Source of the DNA: Amphritea sp.
GTDB lineage: Bacteria > Pseudomonadota > Gammaproteobacteria > Pseudomonadales > Balneatricaceae
Assembly (NCBI GenBank): GCA_018067325.1
Contig: JAGPUU010000033.1
Location: forward strand, 1 to 8,166
Direction of reading: 5' to 3'
Length of the DNA: 8,166 nt
Shown here: positions 1 through 5,576 of the stretch, one piece after another
Layout of the letters: every line of letters begins with the position of its first letter
How positions within the stretch are numbered: the stretch's first letter is position 1
Notes under the pieces: model-generated
What the model was told of the DNA's origin: nothing
Databases searched by the model: none
Seen by the model: only the letters and a program-made list of their open reading frames with translations
Made by a program: the position numbers and the translations under genes

Positions 1-197
1 ATCACCGCAAACACCCAGTATATGAGTTTGAAAACCGGGTTGTTTTTATAGATAAACTTCTCTGTCAGCGGGTCATAGAACAGTCCAGTTACAAACAGAT
101 CTATCTGCGGGAAGCTTACTAACAGAACCGCACAAGCCAAGAATAGAAGTACTGCTCTGTTCTGCTTTAACACGGAGAACGTTTTTTTCGTAGGCAT
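1..197 (-). CDS. Probable PAP2-family membrane phosphatase (N-terminal part, cut by window edge)
   Basis: An open minus-strand frame starts with ATG at 197 and runs off the window; 65 complete codons are visible. The protein starts MPTKKTFSVLKQNRAV, followed by a hydrophobic helix (about residues 15-30) and then FPQIDLFVTGLFYDP and a stretch ending NPVFKLIYWVFA. The basic N-terminus, first helix and 'D-L-x-V-x-x-L-F-Y-D-P' block are typical of inner-membrane PAP2 phosphatases that act on lipid A, phosphatidylglycerol phosphate or undecaprenyl pyrophosphate. The catalytic motifs of that family would lie beyond the window, so the assignment rests on the N-terminal pattern only. The start lies 4 nt after the stop of the upstream glycosyltransferase gene, which argues for co-transcription and a related envelope role. 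The ribosome binding site is weak (GAGCAA), consistent with translational coupling. Confidence 0.62.
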   Translation of the reverse strand, partial: MPTKKTFSVLKQNRAVLLFLACAVLLVSFPQIDLFVTGLFYDPLTEKFIYKNNPVFKLIYWVFAV

Positions 198-201
198 GGG
201 T

Positions 202-1698
202 TTATTGCTCAACCTTGCTTGAAAATCCCTTGAATCCGCTAACCTTGTAGAGCTTGGCTGAACGGGCAAAGTTGCTATATAGCTGGAGCTTTTGCTCTGT
301 CAGTAGAGTCACTTCACTGAAATAGCTGTTTAGCTTTACCTCAATATCTTCCTCAGTGACAAATAGGAACTGCTTCTCTGTGCTCTTGGATAGGGGGTAT
401 TTTAGTTCGTAGTGATCTTCGATGTAACTGTCGTCACTCAGCGCTACGCCTTTGAAATCCTGCGGGGAGATGTAATAGCCAAAATAAGCCAGTAGTTTGC
501 GAGAGTCGCTGGCGAGTTTATAGTCTGGATTTTGATCAAACCAGGGTTGAAACTTGTTCACAAATTCGGGCCAGCCAAGCAAGCGTTTATAAGGATCAGT
601 GCCATGTTTTCGCTCAATGCCCAAAGCATCAGTGACAGCAGCATAATGATAGAAAGAGACCGCCAGCAGAAAGTTAGCCAGCAGTCCGATAATCAATATT
701 CGATAACCTTTTATTTGGCTCAGATAATAGCCGGTGAGCAAGGATGCGCCGATATAGGCGGGTCCCGCCCAGTTGACGTTAGCCCGGGCCATAAGGGCCT
801 GAATTGATAGAACAGCAAAGGTTGGCCAGAAAAGGCTCCATAATAGCTTTTCGGTATCGCTTCGAGGTTGGCGTTTCAGTCCACGGATTACCATATAGAT
901 AAGCAGTACCGGGCCGAAGACGAATAACTGTCCGCCCCAGAATTCTACTAGTCGGCTGAAGCTCAGTGAGCTGCTGGTCTGATGGGATATTTCTGCGGTG
1001 TGTTGGAAACTGATGAAATCATGCTGGTAGTTCCAATAGAGGTTGGGCAGTAGAAAGCTGATTGCCAGCAGGCAGGTCATCCAAAAGCGGGGATTCAACA
1101 GTAACTGACGTCCGACGGGGCTGATAGCGCCGTAAAGTAGAAATGTTACAGGCAGCAGAACAAAGGTATATTTCGATAGCAGGCCCAATCCGCCAGCCAC
1201 GCCGGCCAGTAACCACCAGGTCCAGTTATTGTGAGTTTTAGCCTGGAGAAAAGCGTAGAAGCAGAGGCACCAGAAAAAGATCAGCGGCGCATCGGTAGTG
1301 ATAAAGAGGCTATTGAAGCCCACCAAAGGCATTAATAGGAAGATTGCCCCAGCGGCCAGCGCTGCTTTAGCGCCCGCGAGAAAATCGGCTGTACGGTAGA
1401 TCAGGACTGCGGCACTTGAATAGAGCACCGGTGCAGCCAGCTTTACCGCCCACTCTGCGTTGCCAAAGATTGATGTTGTCAGGGCGATTAGCCAGCCAAC
1501 CATAGGCGGCTTGGAATAATATCCCCAATCTGGAGTCTGAGCCCAACCGAGGTAGTAGGCTTCGTCATAGAACAGAGTTATGGGGCTATCGATAACGACC
1601 CAGCCACGGTAAATAAACAGAACTGCAAGCAGGGCTAGAAACCACCTGAATGGATAGGCAGTAAATAGCTTGGAGGATTCTGGCGACGCTGCAGACAT
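202..1698 (-). CDS. ArnT/PMT-like membrane glycosyltransferase (GT-C fold, PMT_2 family)
   Basis: This is a 498-residue polytopic membrane protein. After a short cytoplasmic N-terminus and a first helix (about 16-33) comes the first periplasmic loop with F-Y-D45-E46-A-Y-Y. The Asp/Glu pair at this position is the hallmark of GT-C enzymes of the PMT/ArnT group. The loop continues with G-Y-Y-S-K63-P-P-M, the usual lipid-phosphate-binding region, and later T-T-D136-A-P-L. Many further hydrophobic helices run to about residue 350, followed by a soluble C-terminal domain of roughly 145 residues. Such enzymes move a sugar from a polyprenyl-phosphate carrier to an acceptor on the periplasmic face; ArnT itself adds aminoarabinose to lipid A. 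Donor and acceptor cannot be read from sequence, so I give no gene symbol. ATG at 1698 is the only start giving a complete first helix; its SD (GGAA) is weak and lies beside a leader hairpin. It probably forms an operon with the PAP2-like gene 4 nt downstream. Confidence 0.9.
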   Translation of the reverse strand: MSAASPESSKLFTAYPFRWFLALLAVLFIYRGWVVIDSPITLFYDEAYYLGWAQTPDWGYYSKPPMVGWLIALTTSIFGNAEWAVKLAAPVLYSSAAVLIYRTADFLAGAKAALAAGAIFLLMPLVGFNSLFITTDAPLIFFWCLCFYAFLQAKTHNNWTWWLLAGVAGGLGLLSKYTFVLLPVTFLLYGAISPVGRQLLLNPRFWMTCLLAISFLLPNLYWNYQHDFISFQHTAEISHQTSSSLSFSRLVEFWGGQLFVFGPVLLIYMVIRGLKRQPRSDTEKLLWSLFWPTFAVLSIQALMARANVNWAGPAYIGASLLTGYYLSQIKGYRILIIGLLANFLLAVSFYHYAAVTDALGIERKHGTDPYKRLLGWPEFVNKFQPWFDQNPDYKLASDSRKLLAYFGYYISPQDFKGVALSDDSYIEDHYELKYPLSKSTEKQFLFVTEEDIEVKLNSYFSEVTLLTEQKLQLYSNFARSAKLYKVSGFKGFSSKVEQ

Positions 1699-1707
1699 TC
1701 TGTTGTT

Positions 1708-1743
1708 CCGGACTGGCGGGTTGGGTGTCCGGCAATCGGCCGG
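1708..1743 (-). promoter_or_regulatory. Two overlapping, mutually exclusive hairpins in the glycosyltransferase leader
   Basis: Read on the minus strand, the leader contains CCGGC-CGATT-GCCGG (1743-1729, 5-bp stem). It then has CCGGAC (1732-1727) pairing with GTCCGG (1713-1708) across a 13-nt loop. Both hairpins use the CCGG at 1732-1729, so only one can form at a time. The second places the weak SD-like GGAA at its 3' foot, 9 nt before the ATG. This layout could regulate translation, but the stems are short and nothing in the sequence identifies a ligand or protein partner. The hairpins are visible; the regulatory role is inferred. Confidence 0.35.
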
Positions 1744-1837
1744 TGCTTACTTAACTTTTAGGGGGCCAAGTTTAACAGACCCCTATAAGCAAGGAAATGT
1801 CCGTCGTAGCAAAGGGTAAGGGCGGAATTTAAACCGC

Positions 1838-2044
1838 TTAAAGCAAACCTTTCGCCAGTAGCATCAGGCGGAGCCGCTCTGAGATCTCTACTTCCAGATG
1901 GCGCAGGGCGTCAGGTTCATCTGCATGCTGGAAATCCCAGCGAATATGTCGTTGAACAGACTTTATTTCGGGCAGTGCTATATGGTTTTTATCACGGAGG
2001 GTGATGAGGGTATAGCTGAAAAGAGTTACCGCAACAGCAAACAA
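1838..2044 (-). CDS. Doubtful small ORF, 68 codons, possible gene or gene remnant
   Basis: The frame reads from a TTG directly after an in-frame TAG and has no Shine-Dalgarno sequence. There is no in-frame ATG or GTG before residue 61. Despite the poor start, the downstream part looks coding: codon choice is like that of the neighbours (CTG, GAA, CGC). The product has a plausible soluble amphipathic pattern, with H21-I-A-L-P-E-I-K followed by a charged helix-forming tail S-E-R-L-R-L-M-L-L-A-K-G. I do not recognise the family. It lies 26 nt after the zinc-ribbon gene on the same strand, so it could be translated by coupling, or be the 3' remnant of a decayed gene. If it is not a gene, the 372-bp stretch 1699-2070 holds only the leader hairpins described at 1708-1743. 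Confidence 0.3.
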   Translation of the reverse strand: MFAVAVTLFSYTLITLRDKNHIALPEIKSVQRHIRWDFQHADEPDALRHLEVEISERLRLMLLAKGLL

Positions 2045-2070
2045 CTACGGTATTAAGCTACAAGCATCTA

Positions 2071-2289
2071 TTAGGCAGATTGAGCGGGTTGATCATCAAA
2101 CTGCTCAGCTACCCCAATGACACTCCACTCATGGGGAACATGGGATAAACAGATCAGGTTATGGCAGCTATTACATTCATAGACTGTATCGTTATGAATA
2201 TGGTTTCGTTCAACCAGGTTGCCATGGCGGTTAATCAATTGCCCGCGAACTAATATAAAACAATCACTGCAAAGACGTTTTTGTTCCAT
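2071..2289 (-). CDS. Small Cys/His-rich protein, probable zinc ribbon (72 aa)
   Basis: ATG at 2289 is preceded by a good ribosome binding site (AAGGAAG, 7-nt spacer), which supports a real gene. The protein carries two CxxC pairs, C7-S-D-C10 and C39-N-S-C42, separated by 28 residues, plus C47, H43, H50 and H53. Two CxxC knuckles at this spacing are the pattern of a zinc ribbon; a structural zinc site is inferred from this. The C-terminus (Q63-F-D-D-Q-P-A-Q-S-A) is hydrophilic and probably disordered. There is no signal peptide or membrane helix, so it is cytosolic. I do not recognise a named family and the function is unknown; binding to nucleic acid or a protein partner is typical of such small ribbons but not shown here. 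Confidence 0.75.
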   Translation of the reverse strand: MEQKRLCSDCFILVRGQLINRHGNLVERNHIHNDTVYECNSCHNLICLSHVPHEWSVIGVAEQFDDQPAQSA

Positions 2290-2309
2290 CTATCTACTTC
2301 CTTGTTATG

Positions 2310-2337
2310 TTGACTATGCATCATGCAATAGAGTCAA
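2310..2337. promoter_or_regulatory. Imperfect inverted repeat upstream of the zinc-ribbon gene
   Basis: The core TGCAT-C-ATGCA (2317-2327) is a perfect odd palindrome. It is flanked, with small bulges, by CTA/TAG and TTGA/TCAA arms, so the whole 28-bp element is a near-palindrome. It ends 21 bp before the zinc-ribbon ATG, where a promoter or operator is expected. On the minus strand the outer arm also reads TTGACT, a good -35-like hexamer, but no matching -10 is found at 16-18 bp. An operator is possible; the role is inferred. Confidence 0.35.
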
Positions 2338-2356
2338 TAATAGTAGATGTTGTTGC

Positions 2357-2376
2357 GGGACCGCCAGCGGTTTTTT
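2357..2376 (+). terminator. Terminator-like hairpin plus T-run, plus strand, with no plus-strand gene before it
   Basis: ACCG (2360-2363) and CGGT (2368-2371) pair around a CCAG loop. The stem can be extended by G-U pairs from 2357-2359, and six T residues follow (2371-2376). This has the form of a small intrinsic terminator reading rightward. All convincing genes within 2 kb on this side are on the other strand, so it would end an antisense or non-coding transcript, or be fortuitous. Confidence 0.35.
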
Positions 2377-2410
2377 GGAAAGGAGGCACAAGTCTCTTAT
2401 GCATTAACAC

Positions 2411-2445
2411 TCTCTGGTACTGGCTTTCAGAGAAGTTTTATTAAT
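2411..2445 (+). terminator. Weak hairpin followed by a T-rich tract beyond the SH3 gene
   Basis: TCTCTG (2411-2416) pairs with CAGAGA (2428-2433) around an 11-nt loop, followed by AGTTTTATTAATTT on the plus strand. It lies just downstream of the SH3 gene stop at 2455, but the T-rich side faces the plus strand. It could act as a stem that stabilises or ends the SH3 mRNA, although on the minus strand no U-run follows. The stem is short and the confidence low. Confidence 0.3.
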
Positions 2446-2454
2446 TTGGGTGGA

Positions 2455-3174
2455 TCATAAGGCTATCTCACACTGGCCCTTGCTCAGTTCAATCTTCTGA
2501 ATCGTAGCTGACTCAGCTGCGGGGAACCACTCCAAAATAATCGTTGTTTCGGTGACTGAACTGCTGACAATGCGGGTGTTGGTGAGTTCATAGAGTGCTT
2601 GGTTCTTTTGACTGTTAGTCGTAAGAGCCGTTGCTGAGCAGACGACTCTTAGCTGTTCGCTATCGTTACAGCTGTTTGTCAGAGAGAGCTTAAATAACAG
2701 TTGGCAAGACTCATATCCCAGTGTATTGAGGTTTTTGCGGCAGGTCTTGCTGGATGAATCAATGGGAAGCTGACTATTAACTTTATTCTGAATGCAAACT
2801 TGCTGAGCGTTTTTAGTGAGGCTTTCTGGTACCCGGGTGTTGTTTGCCTCAGTAGGGGGTGGCGTCTGTGATTCTATTTCTTCAGGAGGCGCTAATAGCA
2901 CAGGTGTTTCAGAGAGCACATATACGTAGTTAATTGAGATGAATCCCCTGCCATCATCCAGGTTTAACCAATCACGCATATCTGTAGTTGTAGCGGTGAG
3001 TCGGTCTCCCTGATTCAGTACTCCGACCACGGGGCTGATGGTAGATCTGGTTTCTCTGATATTCAGAATGGTGGAGCGGATCTCAACTTCTAGCCGTTCA
3101 GCTGCCAATAGCTGATAGGATAGGGTTGATATCAGTAACAACATAAAGATAATAAAACTGCGCGCAATGATCAT
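2455..3174 (-). CDS. Secreted protein with bacterial SH3 domain and unrecognised C-terminal region
   Basis: This 239-residue protein has a clear signal peptide: R5, a hydrophobic core at about 7-23, and likely cleavage after A24 or A25 in Q-L-L-A-A-E-R. It is probably periplasmic. Residues about 28-87 match a bacterial SH3 (SH3b) domain, with the 'L-N-I-R' strand at 37-40, P49-V-V-G-V-L, G56-D-R-L and W69-L-N-L-D-D-G-R-G-F-I. Such domains usually bind peptidoglycan or peptides. A Pro/Thr/Glu-rich linker follows (about 93-118). The C-terminal half (about 120-239) is unfamiliar and contains all six cysteines of the protein (127, 145, 157, 169, 179, 235), compatible with three disulfides in the periplasm. 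ATG at 3174 gives the full signal peptide, though its SD is poor. No enzyme domain is seen, so a wall-binding or sensing role is only inferred. Confidence 0.85.
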   Translation of the reverse strand: MIIARSFIIFMLLLISTLSYQLLAAERLEVEIRSTILNIRETRSTISPVVGVLNQGDRLTATTTDMRDWLNLDDGRGFISINYVYVLSETPVLLAPPEEIESQTPPPTEANNTRVPESLTKNAQQVCIQNKVNSQLPIDSSSKTCRKNLNTLGYESCQLLFKLSLTNSCNDSEQLRVVCSATALTTNSQKNQALYELTNTRIVSSSVTETTIILEWFPAAESATIQKIELSKGQCEIAL

Positions 3175-3323
3175 AGATTATCTAAGTTAATTAAGACTAA
3201 TTTTAGTTATCCCCGCATTGTTTCAATTCTTGTATACAATGCTTTGAGGGCGTAATCAGAATATTGTGCATCAATAGCATGGTCAAACGATAACTACCTA
3301 AACTGAGACCTGAGTCATAATTG

Positions 3324-3361
3324 ATTAGTTTTTTATGTAAAGATGAGAATATTAGTTTTTT
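3324..3361. repeat. Pair of 11-bp direct repeats upstream of the EAL-HDOD gene
   Basis: ATTAGTTTTTT occurs at 3324-3334 and again at 3351-3361, with starts 27 bp apart, in the AT-rich region between the divergent SH3 and EAL-HDOD genes. The copies could be a pair of protein-binding sites upstream of the candidate promoter at 3372-3401. The simple T-rich sequence makes chance repetition a real possibility. Confidence 0.4.
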
Positions 3362-3371
3362 GCATTGTCCG

Positions 3372-3401
3372 TTCTTATAGCGGGGCAGGTTGAGTTATAC
3401 T
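3372..3401 (+). promoter_or_regulatory. Candidate promoter of the EAL-HDOD gene
   Basis: TATACT (3396-3401) is a good -10 hexamer, located 29 bp before the GTG start. The best -35 at usable distance is the poor TTCTTA (3372-3377, 18-bp spacer), so the promoter is likely weak or activator-assisted. Confidence 0.4.
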
Positions 3402-3418
3402 GACGTAAGTATCTGATT

Positions 3419-3424
3419 AGGGGA
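3419..3424 (+). promoter_or_regulatory. Ribosome binding site deciding the GTG start
   Basis: AGGGGA, 6 nt before the GTG at 3431, is a strong Shine-Dalgarno sequence. No in-frame ATG is available in the first 80 codons, so the GTG start is well supported. Confidence 0.8.
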
Positions 3425-3430
3425 TAAGTA

Positions 3431-4666
3431 GTGAGCAAAGTGCTTGATGATGAACTGCTTCAGGATGGTTCAGTATTATTAGCCAGGCAGCCGGTATTTA
3501 ATAAGAACCAGGATGTAGAAGCCTACAGCCTGCTGTATCGGTCTGACGATGGGACGCTGCCCGAGGAGTTTTCCGATGAGCAAGCAACGGCATCGGTGAT
3601 TCTGAATAATTATGCTGTTGCCTCTTCAGATGGCAAAACCAAGCACCTGCCGCTCTATGTTAAACTCACTCAGAGCATGTTGCTGTCTGATATGTTGCCG
3701 AATTTGCCACGAGACAGCGTTATTTTTGAGTTGTTGCGCGAAGATGGCATTTCAAAAGAGTTAGTGTCAGTGATACGTGAGCGTAAACAGCAGGGCTATC
3801 GGTTTGCGCTGACTCACTATACCGGTGATAAAGCACAGACAGCGCTGCTGGATGTGATGCATGTGGTTAAAATTGACATTCAACGCCATGACGATGCAGA
3901 GCTGAAACAGCTGGTTAACTTCTGTAAGCCGTATCATCTTGATCTGTTGGCCGATAAAGTTGAAAGTCAGGACGATTTTCGTCGTGCTATCGGTTTTGGT
4001 TTTAACCTCTTTCAGGGCTTTTTCCTCTGTCGCCCTGTTTCAATCAAGGGCAAGAGCTTTACCAGCTCTAAAGTATTGCTGTTAGAGCTATTAGCTGAAC
4101 TTGAGAGTTCAACATCTACTGCTGATTCAGTGGAACAGATAGTCATCAATGATCCGGTGATGGCTTATAAGATTCTTCGCCTGGTGAATTCGGCGGCTTT
4201 TCGTACACCGAAACAGATTGAATCGATATCCCACGCTATATCCATGATCGGTATGGATCAGGTGAAGAAATGGGCGACTTTGTTTCTACTGAGTGGTCAG
4301 TCCGGTAAGCCGGTTGAGCTGACCCGGATGATGCTGATTCGTGGTCGGATGTGTGAGCTATTAGCGGAAATGCTTAGTTATTCACAGCCGATTAATTTCT
4401 TCATGGTGGGGTTGCTGTCGCAGTTGGATGCGATGATGGATATGGAGATGCAGACGTTGATGGATGAAATCCCTCTGAATGATGCGATCAAGCAAGCGAT
4501 CCTGACTCGGGTTAATCAGATGGGTGAAATTCTGACAGAAGTGCAACACTATGAGCGGGGCGAGTGGGATGATTTGAGTGGCCTGCTGGACCGTCCTTTT
4601 TATGAAGTCGCCTATCGCCACAGCTTGCAGTGGGCGGATCAGGTACTCTCTTCGCTTAACGAATAG
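3431..4666 (+). CDS. EAL-HDOD signalling protein with degenerate EAL domain (YuxH/CdgJ type)
   Basis: This 411-residue cytosolic protein has two domains. Residues about 15-205 form an EAL-like fold, opening with the typical L-L-A-R-Q-P-V-F and containing V-V-K147-I-D149 and F-Q-G-F-F-L-C-R-P near its end. The EAL signature itself is replaced by A-Y-S-L (31-34), with the catalytic Glu missing, and the usual A-E-G-V-E is A-D-K-V-E. c-di-GMP hydrolysis is therefore unlikely. Residues about 213-405 are an HDOD domain (L-L-E-L-L-A-E-L-E, I-N-D-P-V-M-A-Y-K-I-L-R-L-V-N-S-A, I-S-H-A-I-S-M-I-G). Its HD phosphohydrolase residues are absent, as is normal for HDOD. Known family members such as CdgJ regulate motility and signalling by protein contacts. 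The start is GTG, chosen because AGGGGA lies 6 nt upstream and the family N-terminus begins about here. Confidence 0.93.
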   Translation: MSKVLDDELLQDGSVLLARQPVFNKNQDVEAYSLLYRSDDGTLPEEFSDEQATASVILNNYAVASSDGKTKHLPLYVKLTQSMLLSDMLPNLPRDSVIFELLREDGISKELVSVIRERKQQGYRFALTHYTGDKAQTALLDVMHVVKIDIQRHDDAELKQLVNFCKPYHLDLLADKVESQDDFRRAIGFGFNLFQGFFLCRPVSIKGKSFTSSKVLLLELLAELESSTSTADSVEQIVINDPVMAYKILRLVNSAAFRTPKQIESISHAISMIGMDQVKKWATLFLLSGQSGKPVELTRMMLIRGRMCELLAEMLSYSQPINFFMVGLLSQLDAMMDMEMQTLMDEIPLNDAIKQAILTRVNQMGEILTEVQHYERGEWDDLSGLLDRPFYEVAYRHSLQWADQVLSSLNE

Positions 4667-4703
4667 GCTCTTCCCAGAGATATGACACACCCTAACGACG
4701 GTG

Positions 4704-4732
4704 CCTTTTAGTCTCAAAGGTAGATCTCCTTT
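4704..4732 (+). promoter_or_regulatory. Alternative hairpins CCTTT / AAAGG / CCTTT before the TauE/SafE gene
   Basis: AAAGG at 4716-4720 can pair either with CCTTT at 4704-4708 or with CCTTT at 4728-4732. The arms are evenly spaced by 12 nt and both hairpins have 7-nt loops. The arrangement resembles a minimal attenuation switch in the 90-bp gap before the transporter gene. The stems are only 5 bp and mostly A-T, so this may be chance. Confidence 0.25.
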
Positions 4733-4756
4733 ATAAGCCAGATGGCAGGAACATTG

Positions 4757-5506
4757 ATGAACTGGTTACCTGAACTTGTTGGTCTTGATACTGCCCTGTT
4801 GCTTATTATTACCAGTACCCTGACTTCGATGCTGACTGCCGCTATGGGCATTGGCGGTGGTGTGTTATTGCTTGCCGTGATGGCCACGGTCGTTCCGGCG
4901 GCCGCTTTGATTCCGGTGCATGGGTTAGTGCAATTGGGATCGAATGGGAATAGGGCAATACTTACCCGTGAGCATATAGACTGGTCGCTTGTGCGCTTGT
5001 TTACGGCGGGCGCAGTGATCGGTGCTCTGATCGCCTTTTTTGTGGTTGTTCAGTTATCCGTTGAGGTAATTCAGCTCTGTGTTGCCGGATTTATTCTGTT
5101 TCTGGTCTGGGGACCAAAACTGAGTAAACAGGAGATGCCGCCAATGGGGCTGGTTCTTGCCGGGGCGGGTACAACGCTGGTAACTATGTTTGTCGGAGCA
5201 ACAGGTCCTTTGGTCGCCGCGTTTGTCTATCGGCTAAGTTATGAAAAGTATCGTACGGTGGCCACTTTCGCCACCTGTATGACGGTGCAGCATCTGCTGA
5301 AAATGTGTGTTTTTGGCTTGATTGGTTTCGCCTTCACCGACTGGTTGCCGTTGATTTTTCTGATGATTGTCGGAGGTTTCGCCGGTACCTGGGTGGGTTT
5401 GCATATTCTAAAGAAAGTGCCCGCTGATCGATTCCAGATAATATTTCGATTACTAGTGACAGCACTGGCGTTGCGGCTTATCTGGCAAGTATTCAGTGGT
5501 TACTGA
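4757..5506 (+). CDS. TauE/SafE-family membrane transporter
   Basis: This is a membrane protein of 249 residues from the preferred start, with about seven or eight hydrophobic helices, the usual size for the family. It has the internal duplication typical of TauE/SafE (DUF81). The first repeat has G31-I-G-G-G followed by V-P-A-A-A-L-I-P-V-H-G-L-V-Q-L-G-S-N near 46-63. The second has G147-A-T-G-P-L-V-A-A and Q178-H-L-L-K-M. Known members export sulfite, sulfoacetate or related organic anions, but the substrate cannot be inferred here. ATG at 4757 is preferred over ATG at 4742: AGGA lies 6 nt before it, while the upstream ATG has no Shine-Dalgarno. The gene lies 90 bp after the EAL-HDOD gene on the same strand and may be co-transcribed; it ends before a strong terminator. 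Confidence 0.9.
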   Translation: MNWLPELVGLDTALLLIITSTLTSMLTAAMGIGGGVLLLAVMATVVPAAALIPVHGLVQLGSNGNRAILTREHIDWSLVRLFTAGAVIGALIAFFVVVQLSVEVIQLCVAGFILFLVWGPKLSKQEMPPMGLVLAGAGTTLVTMFVGATGPLVAAFVYRLSYEKYRTVATFATCMTVQHLLKMCVFGLIGFAFTDWLPLIFLMIVGGFAGTWVGLHILKKVPADRFQIIFRLLVTALALRLIWQVFSGY

Positions 5507-5531
5507 GCACAGGATCTAAAAGAACAGATAT

Positions 5532-5561
5532 AAAAAAGCAGCCAGAGGTGGCTGCTTTTTT
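5532..5561. terminator. Bidirectional intrinsic terminator between the TauE/SafE gene and ilvD
   Basis: AAAAAAGCAGCC (5532-5543) and GGCTGCTTTTTT (5550-5561) are a perfect 12-bp inverted repeat around the loop AGAGGT. The GC core is followed by a run of six T on either strand, so it should stop transcription from both convergent genes, which end at 5506 and 5577. Confidence 0.95.
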
Positions 5562-5576
5562 GTTTCAGAACGGTGG

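Noticed and set aside
532..807. Plus-strand open frame of 91 codons
   Set aside because: It lies wholly inside the glycosyltransferase gene on the opposite strand and has no domain pattern or ribosome binding site.
1817..1840. Hairpin TAAGCGG / CCGC(C)CTTA at the stop of the 68-codon frame, considered as a minus-strand terminator
   Set aside because: The stem has a bulge, the loop is AT-only and no U-run follows on the minus strand.
2219..2407. Plus-strand open frame of 62 codons over the zinc-ribbon gene start and the next gap
   Set aside because: It has a low-quality composition with many Cys/Arg and no SD, and it overlaps a better-supported gene. The terminator-like signal at 2357-2376 falls inside it.
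3230..3239. 10-bp palindrome TTGTATACAA upstream of the SH3 gene
   Set aside because: It is short and AT-rich. It may be part of a -10 element for the SH3 gene, but the matching -35 is too poor to call a promoter or operator.
4382..4717. Minus-strand frame of 111 codons
   Set aside because: It is a shadow of the EAL-HDOD gene; the His/Arg/Gln-rich product has no recognisable domain.
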